Position numbers and translations under genes: made by a program | Notes under the pieces: generated by a model | The model's input: the letters and a program-made list of their open reading frames with translations, nothing else | Told to the model about the DNA's origin: nothing | Database searches by the model: none | Source of the DNA: Hygrocybe punicea | Taxonomy: Eukaryota; Basidiomycota; Agaricomycetes; Agaricales; Hygrophoraceae | Assembly: GCA_963556145.1 (NCBI GenBank) | Contig: OY744465.1 | Coordinates: 6,448,001 to 6,512,000 of the forward strand | Direction of reading: 5' to 3' | DNA length: 64,000 bases | Shown: positions 50,400 through 62,169 of the stretch, one piece after another | How positions within the stretch are numbered: position 1 is the first letter of the stretch | How the letters are laid out: the number at the start of each line of letters is the position of its first letter

Positions 50400-51400
50400 A
50401 CTGGTAGGTGTGATGTATGACACCTCCAGTCAATTTTTGGATTGACTGAAAATGGCAGTGATGTATAACATATATGAAATTTGACCACTACCACTCAAAT
50501 TTACCAGGAACCATACTTGACCTCAACATTCCTCTTGAAATTCTGAAACACAGCCTACCCAGTCAATATTTATCCATTCATGGATTTTTATCTTTCAAGA
50601 TTCCCCGGTCTGAATTCACACCACCACAGTATATTACCCAAGGATCTAGATGACACTGACATCAGCCTAAACAATGTCTTATTGGCAACTCACCAAGAAC
50701 TCCCTACCCACCATCACCATTGCATCACCAATAGCGACAAGGGTGGCTTGAAAGAATCACGGCTGCAGAGAATCTTGATGAATTGCCAATGCCTGTGATC
50801 AAAGAGGACAAAACAGAGGTGAAAGAGCTGGGTGGGCAGGGCCAAGGAAAGCGGAAAAGGACAGCTAACAAGCTGTACAGCTAACAAGCTGTACAGCTAA
50901 CAAGCTGTACAGCTAGTGGACTTTGCGTGGCATTGGGACAATGAGGCTTCTGATGTTGAATGAACCTTACATCTTACATATGCTTACATAGAAGATCTAA
51001 TCAGGTAATTATACTAAAAAGGAAATAGTTATCTGAATTGACTGTTCTGCCTGGTAACACATGACAAGCGTGACATTTGCCTGATTTGTGAAGAGGTGTG
51101 ATGCATGACAGGTCAATTGATTAACATGGTACAGAATCCTTAAGTGAAACAATAAATGCTCACAAGTGTCATTACTAGGGAGCCTTGCACCAATGTTCAA
51201 TAAATGGCTATGATATTTTATGCAATGCAAATGAATCAACTAATTAAAGGGGAGGCTGTGGGAAGGTAAGGGTGAATTGAGTGAGGAGAAGATGGGGTTG
51301 AAGGAGAGGGGGAGGCTGGGGGAGGGCAAGAAGGGTGACAATGAGGCTAAGAGAGTAGACTATGGTGAGAGACAAGAGGCAGAAATGTGGGATAGTAAGA
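50400..51400. other. AT-rich region with a small tandem repeat
   Basis: No gene supported. 50863-50912 holds three copies of the 16-mer acagctaacaagctgt plus part of a fourth. Confidence 0.6.
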
Positions 51401-51419
51401 GTGCGAGGTGTGGTATCAT

Positions 51420-52035
51420 TGATCAAGGGTCAGAGTAACCACCAAGCAGCCAACACTTTGTGTGCACCCATGCCTGGGATGGGTCTCAGGCAACCAAACC
51501 CATTTTTGGCATGGTTCCATGCCAAAATCATGGGTGAGAATGTGCCTACAGTTTTGTAACTGGCTGGGCCTGGGTTGCTTTCCCATACACAGCATGCAAA
51601 ATAAGATTTCAGCATCATACAAATACATTGCTAATACATTACAAATTTTGAATGTGGTAATCTTCAAATCCTTTAACCATATGGTGGTTGTTGTGGTTGT
51701 GGTCACCATGATTGCATTCCAGCAGTCCAGGCCTTCATTGTCACTTTCATTGCCACACTACACTCTCCTTGAGAGATGTCATTTGAAGTGCACCCATGTT
51801 CTTGAGGTAATTGTGGAGGGAGAGTTAGTAGGTGGCTGCTACTTGATGAAAAAAAGAACATACTTTGGCTGGAGAGTGGGTGTACTGCACCCCGCCTGCT
51901 TTTATCTACACTGTCCTCAGCATCATGATCACTGTTGGGGTAGTGTTCATCCTCATGTCCATTGATCTCAGTCTTGGTCATATGGTTATGGCTGCTGCAG
52001 CAGTCACAGTCCTTGTCTGTTGTTATATTCATTCA
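51420..52035 (-). pseudogene. Relic of the low-complexity gene family
   Basis: Minus-strand frame from 52032 has His/Asp-rich sequence and ends SRRGAVHPLSSQ at a donor (gtatgttc) near 51870, followed by an acceptor near 51803 and an exon starting at AACATGGGTGC. The exon-intron layout and the RG-VHP segment mirror SQRGVVHPPPAAKS in the 46.6-47.5 kb gene. Repeats are less regular and the frame is short, so it is called a relic. Confidence 0.35.
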
Positions 52036-52049
52036 TGTAGTTGTCAAGG

Positions 52050-52815
52050 TTGACCACATCCCTACTGTAAGCATATAGTGTGGATGGTCAAATGGGGCCT
52101 TAGCCTCACAGTGGTGGTGACCCTGACCCTCTACAGTAAGCAATGGCTCCTTGAAACACTACTACTCCATGAAACACCTCTATATTATTGGTTCCACACA
52201 TTCCCTAAGGCCAAATATAATTCTTCTCACTTCTGCACATCAAATGAATACATTGATACAGTTGTGTCCATGTAAATTCACCAATAAAATTAGAAAATAA
52301 CTTTTGAGTAGGAGAGAATATTATGACCAGTATTTTGATCATAAAATAATCAAATCTGAATGGTTTTCTTTGAAAATTGGTATCTGTAGTCTTTGAATAC
52401 ATCCAGATATTTCTGTCTATTCAGAATGTTGTTCAATGGATGCACTTGGCCAGAAACTTTGATTTCAAGTGAAGTGTTTCAAGGAGCCATTGATTACTGT
52501 ACCTTGTGGTTGAGGGCGATGATGGGGAAAAGGAAACTTACTTGCTAGTGGGCCTGAGAGTGGACTTAATACACCTCTAACCCTGCTTGAGGATTGGTGC
52601 AAATGCACTTTATTTGTGGTGCTGTGACTTAGATGTGTGGCTACTGATGTGTTTGTCCTTGTGTACTCAGAAGGGTGGGAAAAATAATTATGGGGTAGCC
52701 AGAACCCTTGCTAGCAAGGGGACTACAAATTGATCCATGTCAATGATACCAGGGTAGAATTTTTATTTAAGTCAATGGGAATGCATATTGTAAAACCTGT
52801 TAAAATAATTCACGG
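52050..52815. other. No gene seen
   Basis: AT-rich, short frames only. Confidence 0.4.
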
Positions 52816-52819
52816 AAAT

Positions 52820-53415
52820 ATATTTATGGTTTCTGGGAACCATCCTCCATGACCAGGAGATGGTGCTGTAAGACCATCCTGTGTCAGACGGTTTCTTGGC
52901 ACCATCCTCCATGACCAGAAGATGGTGCTGTGAGACCATCCTCAGTGATATGGTTTCTGGGAACCATCCTCCATGACCAGGATATGGTGCTGTAAGACCA
53001 TCCTGTGTCAGATGGTTTCTTGGCACCATCCTCCGTGACCAGCAGATGGTGCTGTGAGACCATCCTCAGTGATATGGTTTCTGGGAACCATCCTCCATGA
53101 CCAGGAGATGGTGCTGTAAGACCATCCTGTGTCAGACGGTTTCTTGGCACCATCCTCCATGACCAGAAGATGGTGCTGTGAGACCATCCTCAGTGATATG
53201 GTTTCTGGGAACCATCCTCCATGACCAGGAGATGGTGCTGTGAGACCATCCTGTGTCAGATGGTTTCTTGGCACCATCCTCCTGACCAGAGGACCATCCT
53301 CCTGACCAGGAGATGGTGCTGTGACACCATCCTGTGTCAGATGGTTTTTTGGCACCAACCTCCATGACCAGGTGATAGTGCTGTGAGACCATCCTAGGTG
53401 ATATGGTTTCTGTGC
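52820..53415. repeat. Tandem repeat, about 60-bp unit (ccatcctcc-tgaccag-agatggtgctgt)
   Basis: About nine or ten units. Each holds accatcctccatgaccag, agatggtgctgt and (a/g)agaccatcct. Two alternating sub-types differ in tgtgtcaga(c/t)ggtttcttgg versus cagtgatatggtttctggg. The array is open on the minus strand in more than one frame, with peptides such as SWSWRMVPRNH. Probably a minisatellite; coding is unlikely. Confidence 0.8.
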
Positions 53416-53801
53416 ACCATTCAGCTTGTCTCCCAAGATGGTCTCATTACACCATCCCAGAGGATTCTTACATAAAGACAATGCTAGACCATTTGAATAG
53501 AGAGGATGGTGCCTGGAGACTATATCCAACCACACAAAATTGGTTCTCGGGTACCATCACCAGTCGTACACATACCCAAATGAAATGTCGTGAACACTTC
53601 TTAGCGTGGGTATGTACACATTATATCAGCATAGCCATTGTGCCCTGCCCCCGTTATTTTGCATGTACGGAGGAAGCCGAGCGGAGATCGTAAATTCGTT
53701 ACGAAGGTACATGCTATAACGTCTGGAGTCTTTCGGTAGGATGGGTGTATCTAGCACGTCCACCAGAATATGTGTATTCTACTCGTCTACTGCCAATAAC
53801 G

Positions 53802-54170
53802 ATGGATGGTTCTCTTGACGAATACTCGTCCTCCAACGAGCCTGACTCTGCCGACTTCCCTGCGGATAGGACAAGGGCCCACCAACAGACTCGGACTCGG
53901 ACTCAGACTCAGAGCTCGGATCCCCATCAGCAACGCACTCGCAACTGGAAGGAATTCTTAGAGAGCCACGGTTTACTTGTCAACCGAATATTACTGGTTG
54001 TTCAATACATGGAATCTCTGCAAGTTGACCTGGCAATACTACTCTGGGCTGTGAGCTGGAACATCCCAGAACTGGTATCTAATGCAGGTGTCCGATTTAT
54101 GAGGACTTCTCTGATGGTTAGCAATGAGCTGCCAGAGATCTTACAAGCCATTATTGTTATTGTCACGTGA
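53802..54170 (+). CDS. N-terminal fragment of a basidiomycete repeat-associated protein
   Basis: The ATG at 53802 gives an acidic, Ser/Thr/Gln-rich start, then WKEFLESHGLLVNRILLVVQ, YMESLQVDLAILLWAVSW, NIPELVSNAGVRFMRTSLM and VSNELPEILQ. I recall the E-LDLAIFLWA-SW-VPEL-SN-VR--RTALMVS-ELP layout at the start of repetitive hypothetical proteins in mushroom genomes, possibly transposon proteins. Here it is followed by stops at 54170, and no downstream domain was seen, so it is a truncated copy or the rest lies beyond introns I did not place. Function unknown. Confidence 0.4.
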   Translation: MDGSLDEYSSSNEPDSADFPADRTRAHQQTRTRTQTQSSDPHQQRTRNWKEFLESHGLLVNRILLVVQYMESLQVDLAILLWAVSWNIPELVSNAGVRFMRTSLMVSNELPEILQAIIVIVT

Positions 54171-54881
54171 CTTGGCGGCATGACCAAAACACTTCATTTT
54201 ACTTGCACAGAATGCAATTGCCATATCTCCCTCAAATCACATCCTATTGACTAGTGGTTGAAAATATGGGCTTCTACAGTCATTGTCTTGGTGTAAGCCA
54301 CTTTCCAGACTCTAATTCGCTTTTTTTATAAATCAACTTTTTCGCAGGTTACACCATTGTGCAGCAGTTCTATGATGAGCAAGCATCATCCTAGCCATTG
54401 GAAACTAGTGAGAATCTGTTCCATGCTTCACTATCTTGGTGCTCATAGCATTCCAGGCTCAGTATACCTCTCCGAAGCATCATTTTCTGACCGGCATCAT
54501 TTCAGTTGGTATTATGAACTTTGACATTGCCCAGCATCATAAATGGGTGTCGTAGGTAGTGTGTACATTCCATTATCTAGTATTACAATGTACATTCATT
54601 CAGCCTTGGTCTCAGAACTCAATTCTTTATCACCAGTGGAATGTATTAGTGTAGCATAATAAAAAAAGTGTGTTGAACACATCAAACCGTCGAGAAGAGA
54701 ATCAGGTGCGTTGAAACACCTTCGGACAATAAAGAACACTCGATACATGAATATGTGAAGGGGGAGGCTAAGACCGTTGATAGCGAGACTAAATTTCCTC
54801 TGCTGCCGCGACCACGCGGCAATTCCATCCTGAAAGTACCTGTTGTGATCAGTTTACAATCCTCCTCTGCATAGCTGATGA
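54171..54881. other. No gene seen
   Basis: Intergenic, AT-rich; no motif supported. Confidence 0.4.
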
Positions 54882-55561
54882 TTAAATCAGCTGTCCCAGG
54901 GCCAACGGAGAGCCAGTCTGAGAGCTTTTCGATGGTGACATGTAGTGGAAGCCTTGGTCCTGGAATTTTGGAATGACAGAACTGAGATTGCCGCCAACAC
55001 GATTGGGATGTCGGTCACAATATTCAATCCACTCAGAGATGAGGGGATAATTCAATGGTTGCGAAAGAACAGGAGGAGGAACTGTGGGTGGTCCCGGAGG
55101 TGGCAAAAAACCTGACGGCGGTACAGTGAATCCAGGAGCTGGCGGGAAAAATCCCGCCGGCATCTGAGGAGCTACCATAGATGAATAATACATTGCCGGC
55201 GACATCAATGGTGGCGGATAGCAGCCGTAAGGGAATGTGACTTGGTCATTGGGATTTGCAGACGGTTTAGCTGCCAGTCATCCTCGTGCAGTATTTCCCA
55301 GCACATTGACCTCAGCTGGCTTCTCATTGACAGGATTGGCATGAGGATCCTTGACCTGGCAAAAAATTAGCATCATAGATATGAATAGAAAAATACATAC
55401 ATGAAGCGCTGCCCAAAGGTTCAGATTATTCTCCATGATTGGATGACATAAGCCCGTTGACGGATTCTTGAAGCACAACGACGCCTTGTTGGGTAGACTG
55501 TGTAATGGCGAGGTGGGCCGTAACGCGTTGTTCATGGAAAGTATCTGCTGCAGTCTTCACC
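54882..55561 (-). pseudogene. Host-type gene, 3' part (interrupted by hAT)
   Basis: Continues the gene broken at 58719. After the TSD the frame reads AADTFHEQRVTAHLAITQST and GVVVLQESVNGLMSSNH, then (after a probable intron near 55400) VKDPHANPVNEKPAEVNVLG. It hits TGA at 55280-55278 and goes on in the same frame with a Pro-rich stretch (GFTVPPSGFLPPPGPPTVPP) and a C-terminal helical block PLISEWIEYCDRHPN, ending at 54882. The TGA sits where CGA would fit. The C-terminal block may be a small helical domain; I cannot name it. Confidence 0.55.
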
Positions 55562-58500
55562 CAAGGCTGAACATGGGTCGATCCGTGGGTGATCCGGACC
55601 CGAACCTGTGGGTAATCTGATCTCGAAATCTCAAACCTGGATCTGCCAGGTATCGTGTGAAATAGAACCTGGACCCACAGGTCAAACCTGCAGGTTTTCT
55701 TTACATTATACAGGTCACGGATCACAATGGTACTTATAGCTACGCTACTCCTCATCACTCTCCTCTGTATCCACAATGGTTGCTTCCACAGTCCCACTTG
55801 CCACCTTTGCCCATCTCGAACCTTTGTTGTGAATGTTTTCGACCACTTCCTGAACAGGTATCAAGCCATCGATCGTTGCCCATGATCCTAATATGGTTGC
55901 CGCTCAGGTACTTTCATCAGAAAGGGAGTGTCGTAAGTGAGACACGTTGAGTCCGCCACTTGAAAAGGCACGCTCGACATCTGTAGATGCAGCTTTTATG
56001 GTGTGAATGTAATGAATAAAACAAAACGAGTGCAACTTACCAGGTATGCAGAGATAATCCAGGGCAAATCGGGCCAGGGCATTCGTCTCCGGACCCATCG
56101 TGTTCCAGTAATGCAGCGGGTCGGAGATGCCGGGGATAGCGGGAGATGCGAGGTAGGCGCTGAGTGCATCGGTGTTTGACTTGCGAGTGATAGAACTGAA
56201 ATATTTGTCGCACATGGATCCCTGTAGCTGGAGCAAGTAAGTGATGAAAATTAAAGTAAATGAGCGACTTACTTTGGGTTCACTGGCAACGCCGGAACCT
56301 TCAACCTCCTTTGGTTTGTATCCTTCATTCCACTCCTCACGAATGATTCGTTCGGCCATAGATATCCATTCCGGTTCCCAGCGCTGGGTACGGAAATACT
56401 CGAGTTTGTAACTAGGATGTAAAACTACAATTCATGTGCAAATGAGATTCAATATCTTCAAATTGAAGAAACACTTACTCATTGCAATACGAAACACAAC
56501 CGAATCATCCGTCTTGCTGTAGTACTTGTTGAGTACCATGCTCCCGCGTGCTGCGGCCACACGTAGCGTAGGAGGAAGTGAGATGTCGCTGGCGAAATCG
56601 TCGAGGGCATCGTTGAGTCTGTCGATAAAAGGTATTACTTCGTGAACACAGGGCGTTGTCGATTTCGAGGCTTCTTTGGTGACATGCAAGAACAGCTATT
56701 GTGGTTGAAACTTGTTAGTGGATAAAGCGACAAGAGAGAGAAAAATGAAGGCGTACCTCGAGAAGTGGGTAAAGCTTGGCTAGCAAATCCCATTCGGCAT
56801 CTTTGAGATCATAGCAGCGAAGACGAACACTGTCGCGTCGGTTGAATTGTGCCATGTCGCAGAGATCTGGAAGCACGGAGCGGAGTGAAAGAGCACGACC
56901 CAGCATTTCCGCAACAGAGTTCCAGTGAGTCGGAACGGCCCGTATCAAGACTCGGTCAGGAATACCGTTAGCGACGCAGAGTTTACTGAGCTCTGTACGA
57001 ATGGTCGGGGAATGGAAAACCTTCCTAGATAGTTGTTGGATCTTGTGAACAGAGAACCGTCCCAAGTTGACTTGCTCGCGAGTGAGTGCAGGAAGATCGA
57101 TGCTATCTACGAGTTCACTTTCTAAAGTATCAAGGTACGCTTCGTCAGATTCTTCGCGACCCTCGTCGTCTTCCTCCTCATCACACTCTGACTCTGTCCC
57201 ATCTTCCAGATCTTTCAAGATACTCTCATCCTCCGAGTCGTCATCGGTGCCGCTCTTTCGTTTTCTGGCAAACTGTGATAGAATACCCTGTAAATCCAGT
57301 TAGGGAGGAGCTGACGAGTAAATATAAAACACATACCTTGACCACAAGATTGAGAATGTGTGCCAGGCAACGAATCCGTGCCGAAGGTCCTTTGAATGCG
57401 GGCAAGTAACGGGTAAGCTCTCGGGCTAGTACTGTGTTGTTTTTGGCATTGTCACATATGAGACCGAGAATTTTCATGTCGATCTTGAAGAATTTGAGGC
57501 ATTCAGCGAGTTTTTCAGTGAGATATATACCGGCATGTGATCGAGTAAGGCTACGAAAGTAGTGTCAATCAAAAACAACTTCAGAAAATAGATACATACC
57601 AGATGAAATCAAGGGTGAACTGGGACATCTTACCACTCACACAACGATGGACTGTGATCCCAAGAAATGAAAAGATGTTGGGCGACGTCCACCCATCGAT
57701 GCCAATATGGATTTTCCCGTTGTGTTCCTAGTCCGAGTGAGTGTGTGAAAAGAATATCTAAGCATTGAGAAACACACCTGGAGAATTTTCGCCACATTTT
57801 CACGGGTGAGGATGAAGATTTCGCGCACATCTCTTGAGAGCGTCACCTGGCTAGGTAGTTGAACGCGTCCATAGAGCATCTGGAACATTTTGACTAACTC
57901 CGGATCCTCGATGATAGAGAAGGGCCGATGGCGGCGAGCACACCACATGGCAGCTAAATAGCGAAACATCGAGGCCGAATACGTGGATCCAGCGGTGAAA
58001 GATACAATCTGTTGAGATGCATCTGCCGGATCGCAAGACTTGACGTGGCGCACAAGATTTGCCGTGGAATCGTCGAACCTTTCACGAGTCAAAACAGTGC
58101 TGGGATGGCTGCGAGGAATGTCAGGGTCAGCGAAAGGAAATATAGACATGGAACGCACCGTTTGCAAACGAATTTGTACTTAACTTTGCCATGATCATGA
58201 AAAATCACCGGAGCCTGGAAGTGCGAGTAGACCCGAGAGGTCCATGCCTTGGCTTGAGTTTCTAGAATGAAAGTCACTACGAGTAAGAAGCAGAATAACG
58301 ATAAAAGAAAGTACCTAGTATCTCTTCATCTGTTTTACCATCGAATTTTGATAGCAACTGAGCCCGTTTCACTGCAGCTGCAGTGAGAGGTTGGGGCGAA
58401 GGAGAAGGAGATGGCTGCTTGGATTTCGCGTTGGATTTCGAGACCTTGGATGAGGAATGAGAGACCATGTCTGGGGTGAGGATTAGACACACCTTTACTC

Positions 58501-58718
58501 AGGCTTTATATACCTGAGCCTCGGGATTAAACATTGACCGAGTGTCACACCCGGGCATCTTGACCCGCACGGGTTTAGACATTGACCGATTGTCACACCT
58601 GGACCCGCACAGGTAAAGACCCGGAAGGGATATTGCCAAGTTTGGACCTGACCCATGGGTTTTCCCACAGGTCAACCTGCAAGTAACCTGCAGGTGATCT
58701 GGACCGTGTTCAGCCTTG
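55562..58718 (-). mobile_element. hAT transposon with BED-hAT transposase
   Basis: 3,157 bp. Terminal inverted repeats CAAGGCTGAACA(T/C)GG at 55562-55576 and 58704-58718 (one mismatch in 15). Perfect 8-bp target duplication TCTTCACC at 55554-55561 and 58719-58726, the size expected of hAT. Subterminal regions carry short repeats of aacctgcaggt, acccacaggt and gtgtcacacc type. Deleting the element and one duplicate rejoins the host gene in frame. Confidence 0.93.
55745..58468 (-). pseudogene. hAT-family transposase (BED finger, DDE, dimerisation domain)
   Basis: Multi-exon minus-strand gene from ATG 58468. A basic Ser/Pro/Lys leader is followed by a BED-type region (AWTSRVYSHFQAPVIFHDHG; YKFVCKR). 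Catalytic core: first Asp in HIGIDGWTSPN (about 57700), second Asp in LICDNAKNN (about 57450), Glu in ASTDVERAFSSGG (about 55960). Between them: RIRCLAHILNLVVK, an acidic insert and AVPTHWNSVAEMLGRA. The dimerisation segment includes DALSAYLASPAIPG. TGA at 55906-55904 interrupts the C-terminal part after LSDEST; the frame then resumes with AATILGSWATIDG up to TAG 55747-55745. The usual family residue at that stop is Arg, so CGA to TGA is likely. It would act in the nucleus on its own TIRs; this copy probably makes a slightly shortened enzyme. Confidence 0.85.
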
Positions 58719-59387
58719 TCTTCACCTGCTCTTTGAGAGCAGCAGCTGCTTTGGACTTCGCAGACCCACCGCCCTGTGAAAAATATTTAACTCAACGTGA
58801 TAGGAATCCAACAGAATTATACGTACCTTTGTATCCGTGGACCCCACATAGGGGGAATCACCTTTGTTAGAGACTTGCAATGTAAATGCCTTCATCTTCC
58901 GAGTCAAACGCCGACCATTGGCCAACTTGGCTGGAACGGATCGTTGGCGGAGAAGTCGGAGAAGTGTGTTGAAGTGGCCATGAGTTAAAAGATCGCAAGA
59001 GAGAGAGTCCTTTGAATCGGTACTAAAGCGATATTGTGCTTGTAAGGATTCAGGATAGATGTTCAAAGAACTTGCTATCTTCTGTTGGAGAGAATAGAGT
59101 GAGATCGATGATGAGATGACATCAATATTGCGGGACTGTTTCGAGGCACTAAGCACTTCCATAGTAAATGTGAAAGCGACTGTGAAGGAAATGGCATGAG
59201 ATGAGGCCTGAGTACGGTCAGAACAAAGCATACTGTCTTCATCAGACGACTCCTCACTGCTAATCTCATCCACTGCGATCGTCTTGTCCTTTTTGGTTGT
59301 TGGATTTGCCTTTGCAGTTGATTTCTCCTTCGCAGTTGATTTCTCCTTCGCAGTTGATTTCTCCTTCGCAGTTGATTTCTCCTTCAC
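58719..59387 (-). pseudogene. Host-type gene, 5' part (interrupted by hAT)
   Basis: The first ATG in view is 59387. It opens with a hexapeptide repeat (KEKSTA, four units) followed by an acidic stretch (DEISSEESSDED), then TVAFTFTMEVLSASKQSRNI, SISLYSLQQKIASSLNIYPE and LTHGHFNTLLRLLRQRSVPA. After an intron ending near 58775, GGGSAKSKAAAALKEQ leads to the hAT insertion at 58718. The true start may lie further right inside the repeats. The family is unknown to me. Confidence 0.5.
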
Positions 59388-59420
59388 AGTTGATTTCGCC
59401 TTCGCAGTTCATTTTGCCTT
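59310..59420 (-). repeat. 18-bp coding tandem repeat
   Basis: gcagttgatttctccttc repeated about six times with drift. It encodes KEKSTA on the minus strand in the host-type gene and shows signs of recent expansion. Confidence 0.8.
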
Positions 59421-59559
59421 CACAGCTGGCCTCACTGGTGTGAAAGAGTGAGATGAGGCCCCAAGTGTGGTTGGAAATGCATACCATCCAGTAGACCCAG
59501 TCGTTTTGGTTAACCCAATCGCAGATATAGTTGCAAAAGGTAGGTACACATAGCGCAGT

Positions 59560-61420
59560 TGCTTGCTGGGGGGGTAGGTTAACCCAAGAGACAGCTCTTG
59601 CTGGGGAAATGTGGGGTGGTAGGTTGACCCAGGTACAGCTCTTGCTGGTCAAGGTTGGCAGGGTGGGTCAACCCAGTGTCAGCTCTGCCATGGGGTAGGT
59701 TAACCCAGGACAGCTATTCTGGGAAGGTTGGGTTGACCCAGGTCCAGCTGTGCAAGCAACGTGGGTTGACCTGGGTTGACCGTGGACCAGCTCTTGCTGC
59801 AGGCTTGGGTTGACCTGGGTCCAGCTGTTGCTGCAGCACTGGGTTGACCCAGGCCCAGCACTTCCTGCAGGGTGGGGTGGCTGGGGTCCAGGTATTGCTG
59901 CAGCACCGGGTTTACCAGGGTTCAGCTATTGCTGCAGCACTGGGTTGACCGGGGTCCAGATATTGCTGTGGCACCAGGTTGACCCAGATCCAGCACTTGC
60001 TGCAGGGCTTGGGTTGACCTGGGTCCAGCTATTGCTGCAGCACTGGGTTGATCTGGTTCCAGCACTTGCTTTGGGGCTTGGGTTGACCTGGGTCCAGCTC
60101 TCCCTGCAGGCTTGGGTTGACCAGGGTCCAGCTATTGCTGCAGCACTGGGTTGACCAGGGTTCAGGTATTGCTGCAGCACTGGGTTGACCGGGGTCCAGC
60201 TATTGCTGCAGGACCGGGTTGACCTGGGTCCAGCACTTGCTGCAGCACAGGGTTGACCTGGGTCCAGCTATTGCTGCGGCACCGGGTTGACCGGGGTCCA
60301 GATATTGCTGCAGCACTGGGTTGACCCAGATCCAGCACTCGCTGCCGGGCTGGGGTTGACCAGGGTCTAGATGTTGCTGCAGCACCAGGTTGACCGGGGT
60401 CCAGCACTTGCTGCGGGGCTTGGGTTGACCCAGGTCCAGCTCTTCCTGCAGGCTTGGGTTGACCTGAGTCCAGCTATTGCTGCAGCACTGGGTTGACCGG
60501 GGTCCAGATATTGCTGCAGCACTGGGTTGACCCAGATCCAGCACTCGCTGCAGGGCTGGGGTTGACTGGGGTCTAGATATTGCTGCAGCACTGGGTTGAC
60601 CGGGGTCCAGATATTGCTGCAACACCGGGTTGACCTGGATCCAGCACTTGCTGCAGGGCTGGGGTTGACCCAGGTCCAGCTCTTCCTGCAGGCTTGGGTT
60701 GACCTGGGTCCAGCTATTGCTGCAGCACCAGGTTGACCAGGGTCCAGATATTGCTGCAGCACTGGGTTGACCTGGGTCCAGCACTTGCTGCAGCACTGGG
60801 TTGACCTGGGTCCAGCACTTGCTGCAGCACAGGGTTGACCTGGGTCCAGCTATTGCTGCTGCACCGGGTTGACCGGGGTCCAGATATTGCTGCAGCACTG
60901 GGTTGACCCAGATCCAGCACTCGCTGCCGGGCTGGGGTTGACCAGGGTCTAGATATTGCTGCAGCACCAGGTTGACCGTGGTCCAGCACTTGCTGCGGGG
61001 CTTGGGTTGACCCAGGTCCCACTCTTCCTGCAGGCTTGGGTTGACCGGGCTCCAGCTATTGCTGCAGCACTGGGTTGACCTGGGTCCAGCACTTGCTGCA
61101 GGGCTTGTGTTGACCAGGGTCCAGCTCTTGCTGCAGCACTTTGTTGACCCACATCCAGCACTCACTGTAGGGTAGGTTGATTGGGGTCCAGCCTGTCCTG
61201 TAGCATTGCATTGACCCCAGACCCACCCATGTCACAGGTTTGGATTCATGAGGGTCTGGCCATTGCTCCAGCATTGGGTTGACATGGCCCTGCTCTTGCT
61301 GCAGAATAAGGTTGACCCTGGCCCAGCTCTCACTGCAGGGTTAGGTTGACCAGGAGCCCGCTTTTGCTTTGACATGGGCCCAGCCACATCCCACTCTGCC
61401 TGCATGTATTTAATGTTGAC
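59560..61420. repeat. Minisatellite, about 37-42-bp unit, roughly 45 copies
   Basis: Units of gggttgacc-gg-tccag-(tatt/cactt/ctct)gctgcagcact. Unit variants (cacttgctgcag, tattgctgcagc, ctcttcctgcag) occur in a higher-order order, and a stretch at about 60200-60560 is nearly repeated at about 60790-61060. The minus strand is open for long stretches in more than one frame, giving LDPGQPSAAAIAGPRSTQ-like peptides; a unit of 39 bp keeps frame, so long frames are expected by chance. No start or promoter was found. Confidence 0.85.
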
Positions 61421-61439
61421 AACATTGACAGAGCTCACA

Positions 61440-61805
61440 ACAGCTCAAACCAATATTTATTCAGAACCTGCCATATATATAAAGTAATCAAAATGTTTCA
61501 ATCTGTACTTCACATAAATGTATGATGTAATATAATTTGAATGCAATTATTAACAGCACAGGGAATAACAAAATTACACAATTATTATTTTGACACTGCA
61601 CAATATCTTACTTTTACTATCAGCCATCAGCCATTACAGGAGCTACTTATCCCCAATGCCAATCTATGGCAAAACCAGAAATTACCCCACTTGGAATATT
61701 GTGCTTTTCTATTTAATATTGCTCAATTCTCTATTGGAATCAATATATATAACCTTACTATTACTTAAAATAGACACATACATTTAATGATTATTAAAAT
61801 ACATA
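61440..61805. other. AT-rich spacer
   Basis: No gene or motif supported. Confidence 0.5.
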
Positions 61806-61814
61806 ATTAAATAG

Positions 61815-62165
61815 TAAAGGGCAGGAGGCAGGTGAGAGGAAGGTGGGTGTGGACTGGGAGGAAGGGTGTGGGTGTGGGAGGAAGGTGGGTGTGGGTGTGG
61901 GAGGAAGGTGGGTGTGGAGTGGGAGGAAGGTGGGAGTGGGAGTGGGAGGAAGGTGGGTGTGGAGTGGGAGGAAGGTGGGTGTGGAGTGGGAGGAAGGTGG
62001 GAGTGGGAGTGGAGGAAGGTGGGAGTGGGAGAAGGGAGTGGGAGTGGGAGAAGTGGGAAGGTGGGAAGGCAGGAGGCAAGGGCAGCAGGGAGAGGGAGAG
62101 GGAGAGGGAGAGGGAGAGGGAGAGGGAGGAGGAGAGGGAGGAGGAGAGGGAGGAGGAGTGGGCGG
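61815..62165 (+). repeat. Purine-rich microsatellite/minisatellite
   Basis: gtgggaggaaggtgggtgtgga units, then (gggaga)n near 62090-62130 and ggaggagga repeats. It lies at the 3' side of the 62-63 kb gene, as the polypurine tract at 46.1 kb lies 3' of the 46.6 kb gene. Confidence 0.8.
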
Positions 62166-62169
62166 AGAG

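Noticed and set aside
52772..53535. Frames with SWSWRMVPRNH repeats
   Set aside because: Open in more than one frame because of the tandem array; no gene structure around them.
59700..61165. Long minus-strand frames in the minisatellite (up to about 320 codons)
   Set aside because: The unit is often a multiple of three and contains no stop, so several frames stay open; no start context, introns or domain.
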